Shown here piece by piece: positions 40,706 through 47,007 of a stretch of 47,007 nucleotides of DNA (position 1 is its first letter; each line of letters opens with the position of its first letter). Source of the DNA: Candidatus Neptunochlamydia vexilliferae. GTDB lineage: Bacteria > Chlamydiota > Chlamydiia > Chlamydiales > Simkaniaceae. Location of the stretch: positions 1 through 47,007 of the forward strand of contig NZ_JAAEJV010000012.1 of NCBI RefSeq assembly GCF_015356785.1, given 5' to 3'. Below the pieces are notes generated by a model. That model saw only the letters and a list, made by a program, of their open reading frames with translations. It did no database searches and was not told where the DNA came from. A program made the position numbers and the translations under genes.

Positions 40706-41320
40706 ATGAAGAAAAAATCAAAAAGAGCTCTTGCCAAAGAAATTTTCCGAAAAGCGGGAGGAATCCTTAGAATGTCTGAAGCTCTTAAGCTAGGAATCCA
40801 CCGCAGAGAACTCTACTCCCTTAGAGACAGCGGAGAATTAGAAGTCATTAGTAGAGGCTTATATCGGCTAACTGAAATACCTCTTCCCTCTTTGCCAGAC
40901 TTTATCCCTATAGCTAAAAAAGTTCCTAGCGGAGTTATTTGTCTTATTTCTGCTTTATCATTTCATGAAATCACAACACAAATCCCCCACTTTGTTTATG
41001 TTGCACTTCCTCGTAGCGCTCATAAACCTGCTATTTCCTATCCCCTAATGCGCTATTTTTGGTATACTGAAAAACTTCTTATGACCGGAGTCGAAAAACA
41101 TATGGTTGACGGATGCACTATTAAGATCTTTGATATTGAAAAAACTTTGATCGATTGCTTAAAATTCCGCAATAAAATTGGAGCCGATGTTGTTTATGAA
41201 GCCCTCAAAATGTATTGGGAACGCAAGGGGGCAAACTTGGACAAGTTATTTAAATATGCTAAACTATTCCGAATGGAAAACGTCTTAAGGCCAATCATGG
41301 AGACGATAACTAGTGGATAA
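40706..41320 (+). CDS. AbiEi-type antitoxin/transcriptional regulator
   Basis: A 204-aa AbiEi family protein, the antitoxin of type IV AbiE systems. The N-terminal winged helix is visible (KEIFRKAGGILRMSEALKLG, then HRRELYSLRDSGELEVISRG with LYRL), and the C-terminal domain runs ISALSFHEITTQIPHFVYVAL to DIEKTLIDCLKFRNKIG. AbiEi represses its operon and blocks the toxin without binding it. It overlaps the toxin gene by eight bases. Base composition is more AT-rich than neighbouring suhB and folD, consistent with acquisition. AbiE modules act in phage abortive infection and plasmid maintenance; what it protects in a host-restricted bacterium is unclear. Confidence 0.88.
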   Translation: MKKKSKRALAKEIFRKAGGILRMSEALKLGIHRRELYSLRDSGELEVISRGLYRLTEIPLPSLPDFIPIAKKVPSGVICLISALSFHEITTQIPHFVYVALPRSAHKPAISYPLMRYFWYTEKLLMTGVEKHMVDGCTIKIFDIEKTLIDCLKFRNKIGADVVYEALKMYWERKGANLDKLFKYAKLFRMENVLRPIMETITSG

Positions 41321-42173
41321 AAAGAACCTTGGTGAGTCTATTTGTCAACGACTAAAAGACTTATCAAAAGAGCGCAAGCGTCCTTTTGATGAAATCCTTC
41401 GCTATTATGCAATGGAGCGTTTTCTTTTCCGGTTAAGCACTAGTCCATACAATACCAAACTCTTCCTAAAAGGAGGCTTAATTCTCAAGGTCTGGGATCC
41501 TTTAGACCATCGTGCAACAATGGACATCGACCTTTTAGGGCGTATTTCCAACCAAATAAAAGATCTCAAACAAGTGATTACAGAGATTGCTGCAATTCCC
41601 TATGAAGAAGATGCTATTACCTTTGATACTCAGCACCTAACGATTCGCCGGACCCAAACGGCAGGAGACTATGAGGAAATAAGAGCCAGTTTTTCTGCAA
41701 AGCTATTTAAAGCAAAGTTACCTGTCCTTATTGATATTGGTTTTAACGACATTATTGTCCCAAAGCCCCAGCAGATCCACTACCCCACTTTATTAGGAAT
41801 GCCCACTTTAGAACTACTAGGGTATACCCTAGAAACCGTCATTGCCGAAAAACTCGAGTCAATTGTAAAGCTTGGGCTTATCAATACGCGAATGAAAGAT
41901 TTTTATGATCTTTGGACAATTGTCCAAAGAGAGAAGCTCAATCCTAAAACACTCGAACTAGCCGTTAAGAATGTATTCATGAATCGAGCCTCGGAAACTA
42001 AGTATCCTATTGCATTTACTCCTGTTTTCTACGAAGCCACAGACACCTTAAAGCGGTGGGATAACTTCCTTTCATCTATTGGAAAAAATACCATTAACTT
42101 TCAAGATGTCATCCATGAGATTTCTAATCATTTAACTCCATTAATTAAGGCAAGCACCAATGCAGCTGATTGA
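41313..42173 (+). CDS. AbiEii-type nucleotidyltransferase toxin
   Basis: A 286-aa AbiEii/AbiGii family nucleotidyltransferase, the toxin of the type IV pair. Diagnostic parts are FLKGGLILKVWDPLDHRATM followed by DIDLLG (about residues 52-77), where the G-G and D-x-D residues form the transferase site; the second acidic site is in the strand ending LIDIGFNDIIV; and ETVIAEKLESIVKLG with RMKDFYDLW is the late conserved block. Relatives such as MenT modify tRNA acceptor ends. The start is GTG 41313. Its 3' end overlaps the folD start by 14 bases. Confidence 0.9.
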   Translation: MDKKNLGESICQRLKDLSKERKRPFDEILRYYAMERFLFRLSTSPYNTKLFLKGGLILKVWDPLDHRATMDIDLLGRISNQIKDLKQVITEIAAIPYEEDAITFDTQHLTIRRTQTAGDYEEIRASFSAKLFKAKLPVLIDIGFNDIIVPKPQQIHYPTLLGMPTLELLGYTLETVIAEKLESIVKLGLINTRMKDFYDLWTIVQREKLNPKTLELAVKNVFMNRASETKYPIAFTPVFYEATDTLKRWDNFLSSIGKNTINFQDVIHEISNHLTPLIKASTNAAD

Positions 42174-43011
42174 CGGCAAGAAAATTGCTAAAGAGATCCA
42201 AAAACACCTCAAACAAGAGATCGTCCAGATCGACGGGCGCAAGCCTGGCCTGGCCTTTATCCTCATTGGAGAAGATCTCCCCTCACAAACCTATGTCGCG
42301 ATGAAAAAAAAGGGATGTCAGCAAATCGGCATCCACTCTGAAGTCCTTTCCCTTCCAGGAGATATCACCCAAGAAGGGCTCATTGGAGAAATCGATCGTC
42401 TTAATAGGGCCGACCACATCGATGGAATTTTAGTTCAACAACCCTTCCCCAAACAGATTGACACCGCTGCGATTATCGAAGCGATTGACCCCAATAAAGA
42501 TGTCGATGGGTTTCACCCCATCAACATCGGCAAACTCCTTCTCGGCGTCTCTGGAGGCTTTGCCGCCTGCACTCCCCTCGGGATCGTAACCCTCCTTGAA
42601 AAAAGCAAGATCGACACCGCGGGCAAACATGTTGTCATCGTTGGCCGCAGTAACATTGTGGGAAAACCCCTTGCTGCTCTTCTCATGCAAAAAAAACAAG
42701 GAGCCAATGCCACAGTGACCATCGCCCACAGTGGAACCCAAAACCTTCAAGAGCTCTGTCGGGAGGCCGATATTTTAGTCGCCGCCCTGGGCAGCCCCCA
42801 CTTTATTACTGCCGATAGGGTCAAAAAAGGAGCGGTCGTGATCGATGTGGGCATCAACCGAACAGATAAAGGGCTTGTTGGCGATGTTGACTTTAACAAT
42901 GTGAAGCAGGTGGCTTCTGCGATTACCCCTGTGCCAGGCGGAGTAGGACCGATGACCATTGCGATGCTCCTTGCAAACACCTACGAAAGTTACAAAAAAC
43001 GATGTGGCTGA
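42160..43011 (+). CDS. folD: bifunctional methylenetetrahydrofolate dehydrogenase/cyclohydrolase
   Basis: A complete 283-aa FolD, interconverting methylene-, methenyl- and formyl-tetrahydrofolate for purine, thymidylate and formyl-Met-tRNA needs. The catalytic lysine lies in SQTYVAMKKKGCQQIGI; the signature DGILVQQPFPKQ, DPNKDVDGFHPINIG, and the NADP site VIVGRSNIVGKPLAALL are all present, with PGGVGPMTIAMLLANT at the end. ATG 42160 lies inside the end of the AbiEii gene, so folD has become the third gene of the toxin-antitoxin operon. It overlaps the ApbE-like gene by ten bases. Confidence 0.96.
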   Translation: MQLIDGKKIAKEIQKHLKQEIVQIDGRKPGLAFILIGEDLPSQTYVAMKKKGCQQIGIHSEVLSLPGDITQEGLIGEIDRLNRADHIDGILVQQPFPKQIDTAAIIEAIDPNKDVDGFHPINIGKLLLGVSGGFAACTPLGIVTLLEKSKIDTAGKHVVIVGRSNIVGKPLAALLMQKKQGANATVTIAHSGTQNLQELCREADILVAALGSPHFITADRVKKGAVVIDVGINRTDKGLVGDVDFNNVKQVASAITPVPGGVGPMTIAMLLANTYESYKKRCG

Positions 43012-43790
43012 TTCTCTTTCTCGCTTTACTCTTTGGCTGCAGTAAAGAGCCTTCCCACTTTCAAGGAGTAGCCCATGGCCATCCCTACCGGATCCAAATC
43101 GGCGGCTCCCCTAATAAAACCCATGTCCAAGCGCTTCTAGAAGAGATATTCGAAGAGGTCGATACCCTCTATAACCACTGGAACCCCGACTCCCTTTTAT
43201 CGAAAAACCCCGACTCCCCAGAGCTCCAGCCCATCCTCTCCTTGGCTCACTCTTTTTGCACCCTAACCAACGGATGGTATGACCCCACTTTGCGCGGCCC
43301 GATCCAAACCTTCAAAACACAAACGGCCCACTCTCCTGGCTACGACCTCGATGGGATGCTGAAAGGGTATGTGATCGACCAGATTGTCGAACAGCTCCTT
43401 TCCCTTGGGTATACAAACCTCTATGTCGAGTGGGGAGGAGACCTCCGCGTCCATGGGAAGCACCCTTCAGGACGCCCCTGGCAAATCCTATTGAATGATG
43501 AAGTCGTGCCTCTTGAAAATGGAGCCATTGCAACAAGCGGATGTGCCGAACAAACCTGGGATATTGACGGCACGACCTATACCCACATCATCAATCCCTT
43601 CACTCAAGAGATGGTGGGGGTGGGCATTTACTCGGTTACTGTCCGCGCTCCCACCTGCGCCCTCGCCGATGCCCTTGCCACTGCCTGCATGGCTTCAGGC
43701 TCCGAAACCTTTGCTGATGCGATGAAAGAAAAACTCCCCGTCGATTTTTGGATTGTTTATACCGAAAAAAGTTCAAAAACCGGGAATTAG
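43002..43790 (+). CDS. apbE: ApbE-like FAD:protein FMN transferase lipoprotein
   Basis: A 262-aa lipoprotein of the ApbE family that attaches FMN to threonine of targets such as Na+-NQR subunits. A short signal peptide MWLILFLALLFGC ends in a lipobox cysteine (C13). Conserved parts are LDGMLKGYVIDQIVEQLL, LYVEWGGDLRVHGKHPSGRPW (in two parts), ATSGCAEQTW, HIINPFT and ALADALATACM with the catalytic aspartate and threonine. Family members usually have 320-340 residues; this one is compact. The last ten residues (YTEKSSKTGN) are encoded in the left arm of the palindrome at 43758-43921, implying replacement of the native tail. It overlaps folD. Confidence 0.88.
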   Translation: MWLILFLALLFGCSKEPSHFQGVAHGHPYRIQIGGSPNKTHVQALLEEIFEEVDTLYNHWNPDSLLSKNPDSPELQPILSLAHSFCTLTNGWYDPTLRGPIQTFKTQTAHSPGYDLDGMLKGYVIDQIVEQLLSLGYTNLYVEWGGDLRVHGKHPSGRPWQILLNDEVVPLENGAIATSGCAEQTWDIDGTTYTHIINPFTQEMVGVGIYSVTVRAPTCALADALATACMASGSETFADAMKEKLPVDFWIVYTEKSSKTGN

Positions 43791-43921
43791 CCAAAGCCAG
43801 CACTCCAGATTTAGTCCCATCGAAGCAGTCTCCTATCGAGGAGATAGGAGCGATGCAGAGGGGGCTAAAGGTGGTGATGCTGGCGCAGGCAAAAACCGAT
43901 TTTTGAACTTTTTTCGGTATA
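43758..43921. repeat. palindromic element P7 (164 bp) at the end of apbE
   Basis: The left arm starts TATACCGAAAAAAGTTCAAA (43758) and pairs with the inverse ending at 43921, with one mismatch in the outer 26 bases. Pairing continues through GCC, GCCAGCA, CCA, TTTAG, CCC and GCA blocks to the central hairpin CCTATC-gagga-GATAGG. It spans the apbE stop codon and ends three bases before a TTGACA promoter box. The rest of 43791-43981 contains only this element and that promoter. Confidence 0.88.
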
Positions 43922-43923
43922 TC

Positions 43924-43952
43924 TTGACATTGGAAACCAAAAACCTCTATTT
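43924..43952 (+). promoter_or_regulatory. strong promoter for the small lipoprotein gene
   Basis: A consensus TTGACA (43924-43929), a 17-base spacer and TCTATT (43947-43952), 30 bases upstream of ATG 43982. It directly abuts the palindromic element, which could insulate it from apbE transcription. Confidence 0.6.
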
Positions 43953-43981
43953 CTAGAAAAAACTCTTAATATTGGAGGTTC

Positions 43982-44134
43982 ATGATGAAAAAAACCATTT
44001 TACTTTTTGCTGGAATACTCACACTTGCTGGAGGAGCTCTAGCCTCTTGTAGTAAGGAAGAGCCTAAGCCGACGCCCACTAAACCACAACAAGAAACACC
44101 AGAAAAACCTGGTGGCCCTTGCCGTAAGTATTAA
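43982..44134 (+). CDS. tiny lipoprotein (50 aa)
   Basis: A 50-residue protein with GGAGG in front of a double ATG (43982/43985). The signal peptide KKTILLFAGILTLAGGALAS is followed by a lipobox cysteine (LASC), and the mature part is a hydrophilic proline/lysine-rich tail (SKEEPKPTPTKPQQETPEK ending PCRKY). It has its own consensus promoter and a strong terminator, so it is a monocistronic and probably highly expressed gene. Similar tiny lipoproteins with proline-rich stems are found in many bacteria, with roles in envelope spacing or unknown. A second cysteine near the end might cross-link. Confidence 0.8.
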   Translation: MMKKTILLFAGILTLAGGALASCSKEEPKPTPTKPQQETPEKPGGPCRKY

Positions 44135-44145
44135 ATTTTAGATGC

Positions 44146-44167
44146 GGGGGAGAGACTTCTCTCCCCC
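44146..44167 (+). terminator. intrinsic terminator of the small lipoprotein gene
   Basis: GGGGGAGAG (44146-44154), loop ACTT, CTCTCCCCC (44159-44167): a perfect nine-base GC-rich stem, followed by a moderately T-rich stretch. Confidence 0.85.
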
Positions 44168-44172
44168 ACCAT

Positions 44173-44201
44173 TTGCTATTATCTTTTTAATGGAGTATAA
44201 T
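44173..44201 (+). promoter_or_regulatory. promoter of rnr
   Basis: TTGCTA (44173-44178), 17-base spacer, TATAAT (44196-44201), 12 bases before the rnr ATG. The short leader has no clear ribosome binding site. Confidence 0.6.
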
Positions 44202-44212
44202 AGCGAATAGTA

Positions 44213-46204
44213 ATGAAAAAATTAAACAAAACATTTGCCGGAACAATGGCCGGCACCATCTCTGTTCATCCCAAAGGTTTCGCTTTCGTCTCTCCTGATG
44301 ACCCGAAAAAATATCCTGAGGATATTTTTATTCCCAAAAGTTTGAAGGGAAATGCGGTCGATGGCGATCGTGTGGAAGTCGCCGTTGCGGCAGAGCAAAA
44401 GGCAGGTAAGGGCCCCGAAGGGATGGTCCAAGCCATCCTCGAGCGGGGAAAAGAAGAGCTCGTCGGCATCGTCTGGATCATCAACCCGAAGGGACACTAC
44501 CTCCTCTACGTCCACTCTCTTGGTCCCTCTAAAGCAGCACTCGTTAAAAAAAACAAGAAGGCAACGTACCAAATTGGTGATCGCCTCATCTTAAAAGTCG
44601 ACGACTGGGGAGATGAAAAGTCCCCTGCCACCTGCACCGTTACTGAGAAGCTGGGGACGATCGACGAGGCGTGGACCGATATCCCCTCAGCCATCCGTGA
44701 CTTTGGGATCCGAAAGGAGTTCCCCAAGGAGGTGATCGAGCAAGTGAAAAAACTCCCCCCTGAGGTCGACAAAAAAGATATTGAGGGGCGGGAGAATCTC
44801 ACCTACCTCGAGTGTGTCACCATCGATCCCGATACCGCCCGCGATTTTGACGATGCTTTATCGCTCACCGAAGATGAGAAAGGACACTTCCATTTAGGGG
44901 TTCACATTGCCGATGTTTCCCACTATGTGAAAGAGGGAACCCCTCTTGATGAAGAGGCCAAAAAACGGTCCAACTCAACTTACTTTCCGGGACAGTGCGT
45001 CCCGATGCTTCCCGAAGAGCTTTCCAACCATCTCTGTAGCTTAAAAGAGCAGGTCACCCGACTCACCCTTTCGGTCTTGATCGATCTCGATGAAGAGGGA
45101 ACGGTCTTAAATTATCGGATTGTCCGCGGGGCCATCTTTAGCCAAAAGCGGTTCACCTACAAAGAAGCGAAAAAAGTGCTCGATGGAGAGCTGAAAAGTC
45201 CCCATGAAAAAAAACTGAAACGCCTCGAAAAACTTTGCCTTCTTTTAAAGAAAAAACGGCGGGAACGGGGCAGCGTCGACCTCGCCCTTCCTGAGATAGT
45301 GATCAAGGTCAACAAAAAGGGGGAACCAACTGGACATGAGGTGGTCGAATATGACATCACCCACCAACTTGTTGAAGAGTTTATGCTGAAAGCCAATGAG
45401 CTCGTTGCCCAAGACTTCATGAAGAAAAACAAAAAAGGGATATTCCGGATCCATGAACCTCCCGGAGAGGATAATCTCGAAGCTTTTTATGCCCTAGCGC
45501 GGAGTTTAGGCTTTTCTCTACCGAATAAGCCCGAAGTCGACGACATCCAAAGGCTCTTTGAAAAGGCGAAGGGAAGTCCCCACGCCGAGCAACTTTCGAT
45601 CGCCTATATTCGGAGTATGAAACTGGCGGTCTATTCTGAAAATAATGTGGGCCATTATGGCCTCTCCCTTGAAAACTACTGCCACTTTACGAGCCCGATC
45701 CGCCGCTATAGTGACCTCATTATCCACCGCCGCCTCTTTGAAGATTCCGAGGAAGACCTCACCCTCGTTGCCAAAAGTTGCTCCGACAAGGAGCGGGTCT
45801 CTTTTAAGGCAGAGACAAGCGTTGTGATGCTTAAAAAACTCCGCCTCCTCCAAAAGTGCCAGCAGGAGGATCCCACCCGTCTCCACCAAGCAGTCGTGAG
45901 TAAAATCAAACCCTTTGGGGTCTTTTTTGAGGTCGCTCCCCTCCAATATGAGGGATTCCTCCACCTCTCCGATCTGGAAGATGACTACTATGTCTATAAC
46001 CAGCAAAGAGAACTCCTTGTTGGACAAGATACAGGAAAAACCTATAAAATGGACTCTCCTCTCGAGATCCTTCTCGAAGAGGTCGATCTCATCATGATGG
46101 AGACAAAATGGGCCCTTCCCCGCCAAAGCAAAACAAAGAAAAAACGGTCCCGCTCCTCTTCTACCAAGAAGAAGAGGTGGTCGAAGTCGCGCAGGCGCTC
46201 CTAG
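44213..46204 (+). CDS. rnr: ribonuclease R
   Basis: A 663-aa 3'-5' exoribonuclease of the RNB family. An OB cold-shock-like domain at about residues 10-60 is followed by the catalytic RNB domain with DPDTARDFDDALSL (205-218), HIADVSHYV, and the arginine-rich NYCHFTSPIRRYSDLIIHRRL late motif. An S1 domain spans about 560-630 (KIKPFGVFFEVAPLQYEGFL), and the tail is lysine/serine/arginine-rich (KTKKKRSRSSSTKKKRWSK). The final about 32 residues are overprinted on the start of the 3-methyladenine glycosylase gene in another frame. RNase R degrades structured RNA and matures rRNA and tmRNA. Its promoter is close and leader short. Confidence 0.95.
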   Translation: MKKLNKTFAGTMAGTISVHPKGFAFVSPDDPKKYPEDIFIPKSLKGNAVDGDRVEVAVAAEQKAGKGPEGMVQAILERGKEELVGIVWIINPKGHYLLYVHSLGPSKAALVKKNKKATYQIGDRLILKVDDWGDEKSPATCTVTEKLGTIDEAWTDIPSAIRDFGIRKEFPKEVIEQVKKLPPEVDKKDIEGRENLTYLECVTIDPDTARDFDDALSLTEDEKGHFHLGVHIADVSHYVKEGTPLDEEAKKRSNSTYFPGQCVPMLPEELSNHLCSLKEQVTRLTLSVLIDLDEEGTVLNYRIVRGAIFSQKRFTYKEAKKVLDGELKSPHEKKLKRLEKLCLLLKKKRRERGSVDLALPEIVIKVNKKGEPTGHEVVEYDITHQLVEEFMLKANELVAQDFMKKNKKGIFRIHEPPGEDNLEAFYALARSLGFSLPNKPEVDDIQRLFEKAKGSPHAEQLSIAYIRSMKLAVYSENNVGHYGLSLENYCHFTSPIRRYSDLIIHRRLFEDSEEDLTLVAKSCSDKERVSFKAETSVVMLKKLRLLQKCQQEDPTRLHQAVVSKIKPFGVFFEVAPLQYEGFLHLSDLEDDYYVYNQQRELLVGQDTGKTYKMDSPLEILLEEVDLIMMETKWALPRQSKTKKKRSRSSSTKKKRWSKSRRRS

Positions 46205-46698
46205 GCAAGTACCTCTTTACCTCCTTTGAGGGTCAGCTCACCGGTGGGATGATCATCGAAACCGAGGCCTACAAAGGGGCTGAGGACAAAGCCTGCCACG
46301 CCTATGGAGAGCGAAAAACTGCCCGCACCCAGGTGATGTTTGAGCCAGGGGGGGTGGCCTACATCTACCTCTGCTACGGAATCCACCACCTCTTCAATAT
46401 CGTCACCCACAAGGAAGGGACACCCCATGCCGTCCTTGTCCGCGCCCTAGCCCCCACCCATGGCACTGAAACGATGGAAAAGCGGCGCAAAGGAGCTAAA
46501 AAGCTCACCGGAGGACCAGGAACTCTCACCCAAGCCCTTGGAATCCAGACCCACCATTCGGGCATCCCCCTGACAGGCAATGAGATATGGCTTGAAGACC
46601 ATGGAGCACCCCTTGGAAAGATTATCGCAACCCCTAGAATTGGAATCGATTACGCCGAAGAACATAAAAATCTCCCTTGGCGCTTTCTTTTAAATTAA
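46108..46698 (+). CDS. DNA-3-methyladenine glycosylase (AAG/MPG family)
   Basis: A 196-aa base-excision repair glycosylase removing alkylated purines. VEVAQALLGKYLFT at about residues 25-38, the catalytic glutamate in MIIETEAYKGAEDKACHAYG (about 48-67), VMFEPGGVAYIYLCYGIHHL (about 76-95), NIVT, and LTGGPGTLTQALGI near 129-142 define the Mpg family. It overlaps the end of rnr by 97 bases in a different frame: the conserved stretch VPLLFYQEEEVVEVAQALLG is encoded by the same bases as the basic tail of RNase R. ATG 46108 is the most upstream reasonable start. A TATAAT promoter for the next gene follows the stop. Confidence 0.93.
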   Translation: MGPSPPKQNKEKTVPLLFYQEEEVVEVAQALLGKYLFTSFEGQLTGGMIIETEAYKGAEDKACHAYGERKTARTQVMFEPGGVAYIYLCYGIHHLFNIVTHKEGTPHAVLVRALAPTHGTETMEKRRKGAKKLTGGPGTLTQALGIQTHHSGIPLTGNEIWLEDHGAPLGKIIATPRIGIDYAEEHKNLPWRFLLN

Positions 46699-46706
46699 AA
46701 ATATGG

Positions 46707-46712
46707 TATAAT
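46707..46712 (+). promoter_or_regulatory. -10 element for the gene at 46745
   Basis: TATAAT lies 32 bases upstream of ATG 46745, with AGGGA as a ribosome binding site. No convincing -35 box at 16-18 bases is seen. Confidence 0.45.
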
Positions 46713-46744
46713 AGTAGCCATTCAAATAAAAAAGTAGGGAACTA

Positions 46745-47007
46745 ATGACTACAGAAGGAATTCAAAAAAAATATAGTTGTTTAGGGTGGGAAAGCACCCC
46801 TTTAGAAGAAGGAGTAATAGAAAAAATTATAGCCTTTGTGGCTAAAATTTTTCTCTACCTCGAAAGCAGTGAGTTCCGCGATGCATTTTCCAAAGAAGCA
46901 GTGGTTCGGGCATGGTTCAAAATACAGCATGCTGAGGTAACACTTCACGACGTAGCTTTTCTTCGCCTTCGGCTCCGAAGCTGTGTCGGTTCAGTGGATT
47001 TTTTTTG
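46745..47007 (+). CDS. 5' part of an unknown gene, interrupted by repeat copy C and cut by the window end
   Basis: ATG 46745 follows AGGGA. About 55 native codons read TTEGIQKKYSCLGWESTPLE, then EGVIEKIIAFVAKIFLYLES, then SEFRDAFSKEAVVR, with one hydrophobic segment (IIAFVAKIFLYL). From about 46909 the frame enters repeat copy C (AWFKIQHAEVTLHDV) without a stop codon as far as the window end. The original gene is thus fused to repeat sequence. I recognise no family. Whether the native frame resumes after the repeat cannot be seen here. Confidence 0.5.
   Translation, partial: MTTEGIQKKYSCLGWESTPLEEGVIEKIIAFVAKIFLYLESSEFRDAFSKEAVVRAWFKIQHAEVTLHDVAFLRLRLRSCVGSVDFF
46909..47007. repeat. dispersed repeat family R, copy C (left end only)
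   Basis: It begins GGCATGGTTCAAAATACAGC and continues CATGCTGAGGTAACACTTC and the CTTCGCCTTCGGCTCCGAAG block, matching the left end of copy A and the inverse of the right end of copy B. It is truncated by the window edge, so its target duplication and length are unknown. Confidence 0.85.

Noticed and set aside
45518-46126. 202-aa antisense frame opposite rnr
   Set aside because: RNase R motifs fill the other strand. No independent signal supports this frame.

Overview
The window looks like a chromosomal segment of an environmental member of the Chlamydiota (Simkania/Parachlamydia/Rhabdochlamydia-like). This is inferred from gene content and style, not from a marker gene. The evidence is a member of the NTT (ATP/ADP translocase) family in a translationally coupled operon, a chlamydial-style lolC/E-lolD pair, a zwf-opcA-pgl oxidative pentose phosphate trio, large orphan proteins that look like secreted effectors, and many small toxin-antitoxin, IS and repeat remnants. 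There is one tRNA gene (Arg, anticodon ACG), no rRNA and no CRISPR array.

Layout. 1-690 holds a dead AAA ATPase fragment and a 159-bp palindromic MITE. 691-3242 holds a secreted nucleoside hydrolase, a TauE/SafE permease and a small unknown gene. 3311-10043 is a five-gene minus-strand operon with every junction overlapping: APC permease, HD phosphohydrolase, Ste24-like protease, short NTT-like carrier, malic enzyme. 10104-12345 is accessory DNA: a DUF4160-DUF2442-DUF4160 cassette and a frameshifted ISKra4-type transposase next to tRNA-Arg. 12680-15000 carries an MBL hydrolase, a peroxiredoxin, a RelB-YafQ locus whose toxin is frameshifted, and an unknown gene. 15090-18739 is a 748-aa effector candidate convergent with enolase, with a second MITE copy exactly between the two stop codons. 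18800-20671 is a scrambled region: an antitoxin interrupted by a repeat element, mazF, and a 5'-truncated outer-membrane barrel. 20628-29926 is mostly core genes (DMT permease, ruvX, BamE-like lipoprotein, zwf-opcA-pgl, tsaD, rpmG) plus a 927-aa effector candidate. 30082-43790 holds lolC/E-lolD, sugar-nucleotide and envelope genes (ugd, ispA, sugar transferase, galE, MreD-like, suhB), a PD-(D/E)XK/AAA protein, AbiEi-AbiEii, folD and apbE. 43982-47007 holds a tiny lipoprotein, rnr, a 3-methyladenine glycosylase and the start of a gene interrupted by a repeat.

The most notable observation is a set of about seven palindromic elements of 160-170 bp that fill gene ends and gaps (near 2750, 29923, 32162, 32974, 35234, 40449 and 43758). 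Their sequences are largely unrelated but their architecture is the same: long outer arms, a near-perfect inner stem and a small apical hairpin. The copy in ispA is flanked by a perfect 9-bp direct repeat, and removing it restores a plausible IspA C-terminus, so these are mobile rather than simple terminators. It was later hit by a second repeat family (copies at 18868, 35370 and 46909) that also makes 9-bp target duplications. The elements now supply stop codons, start regions and ribosome binding sites to their neighbours.
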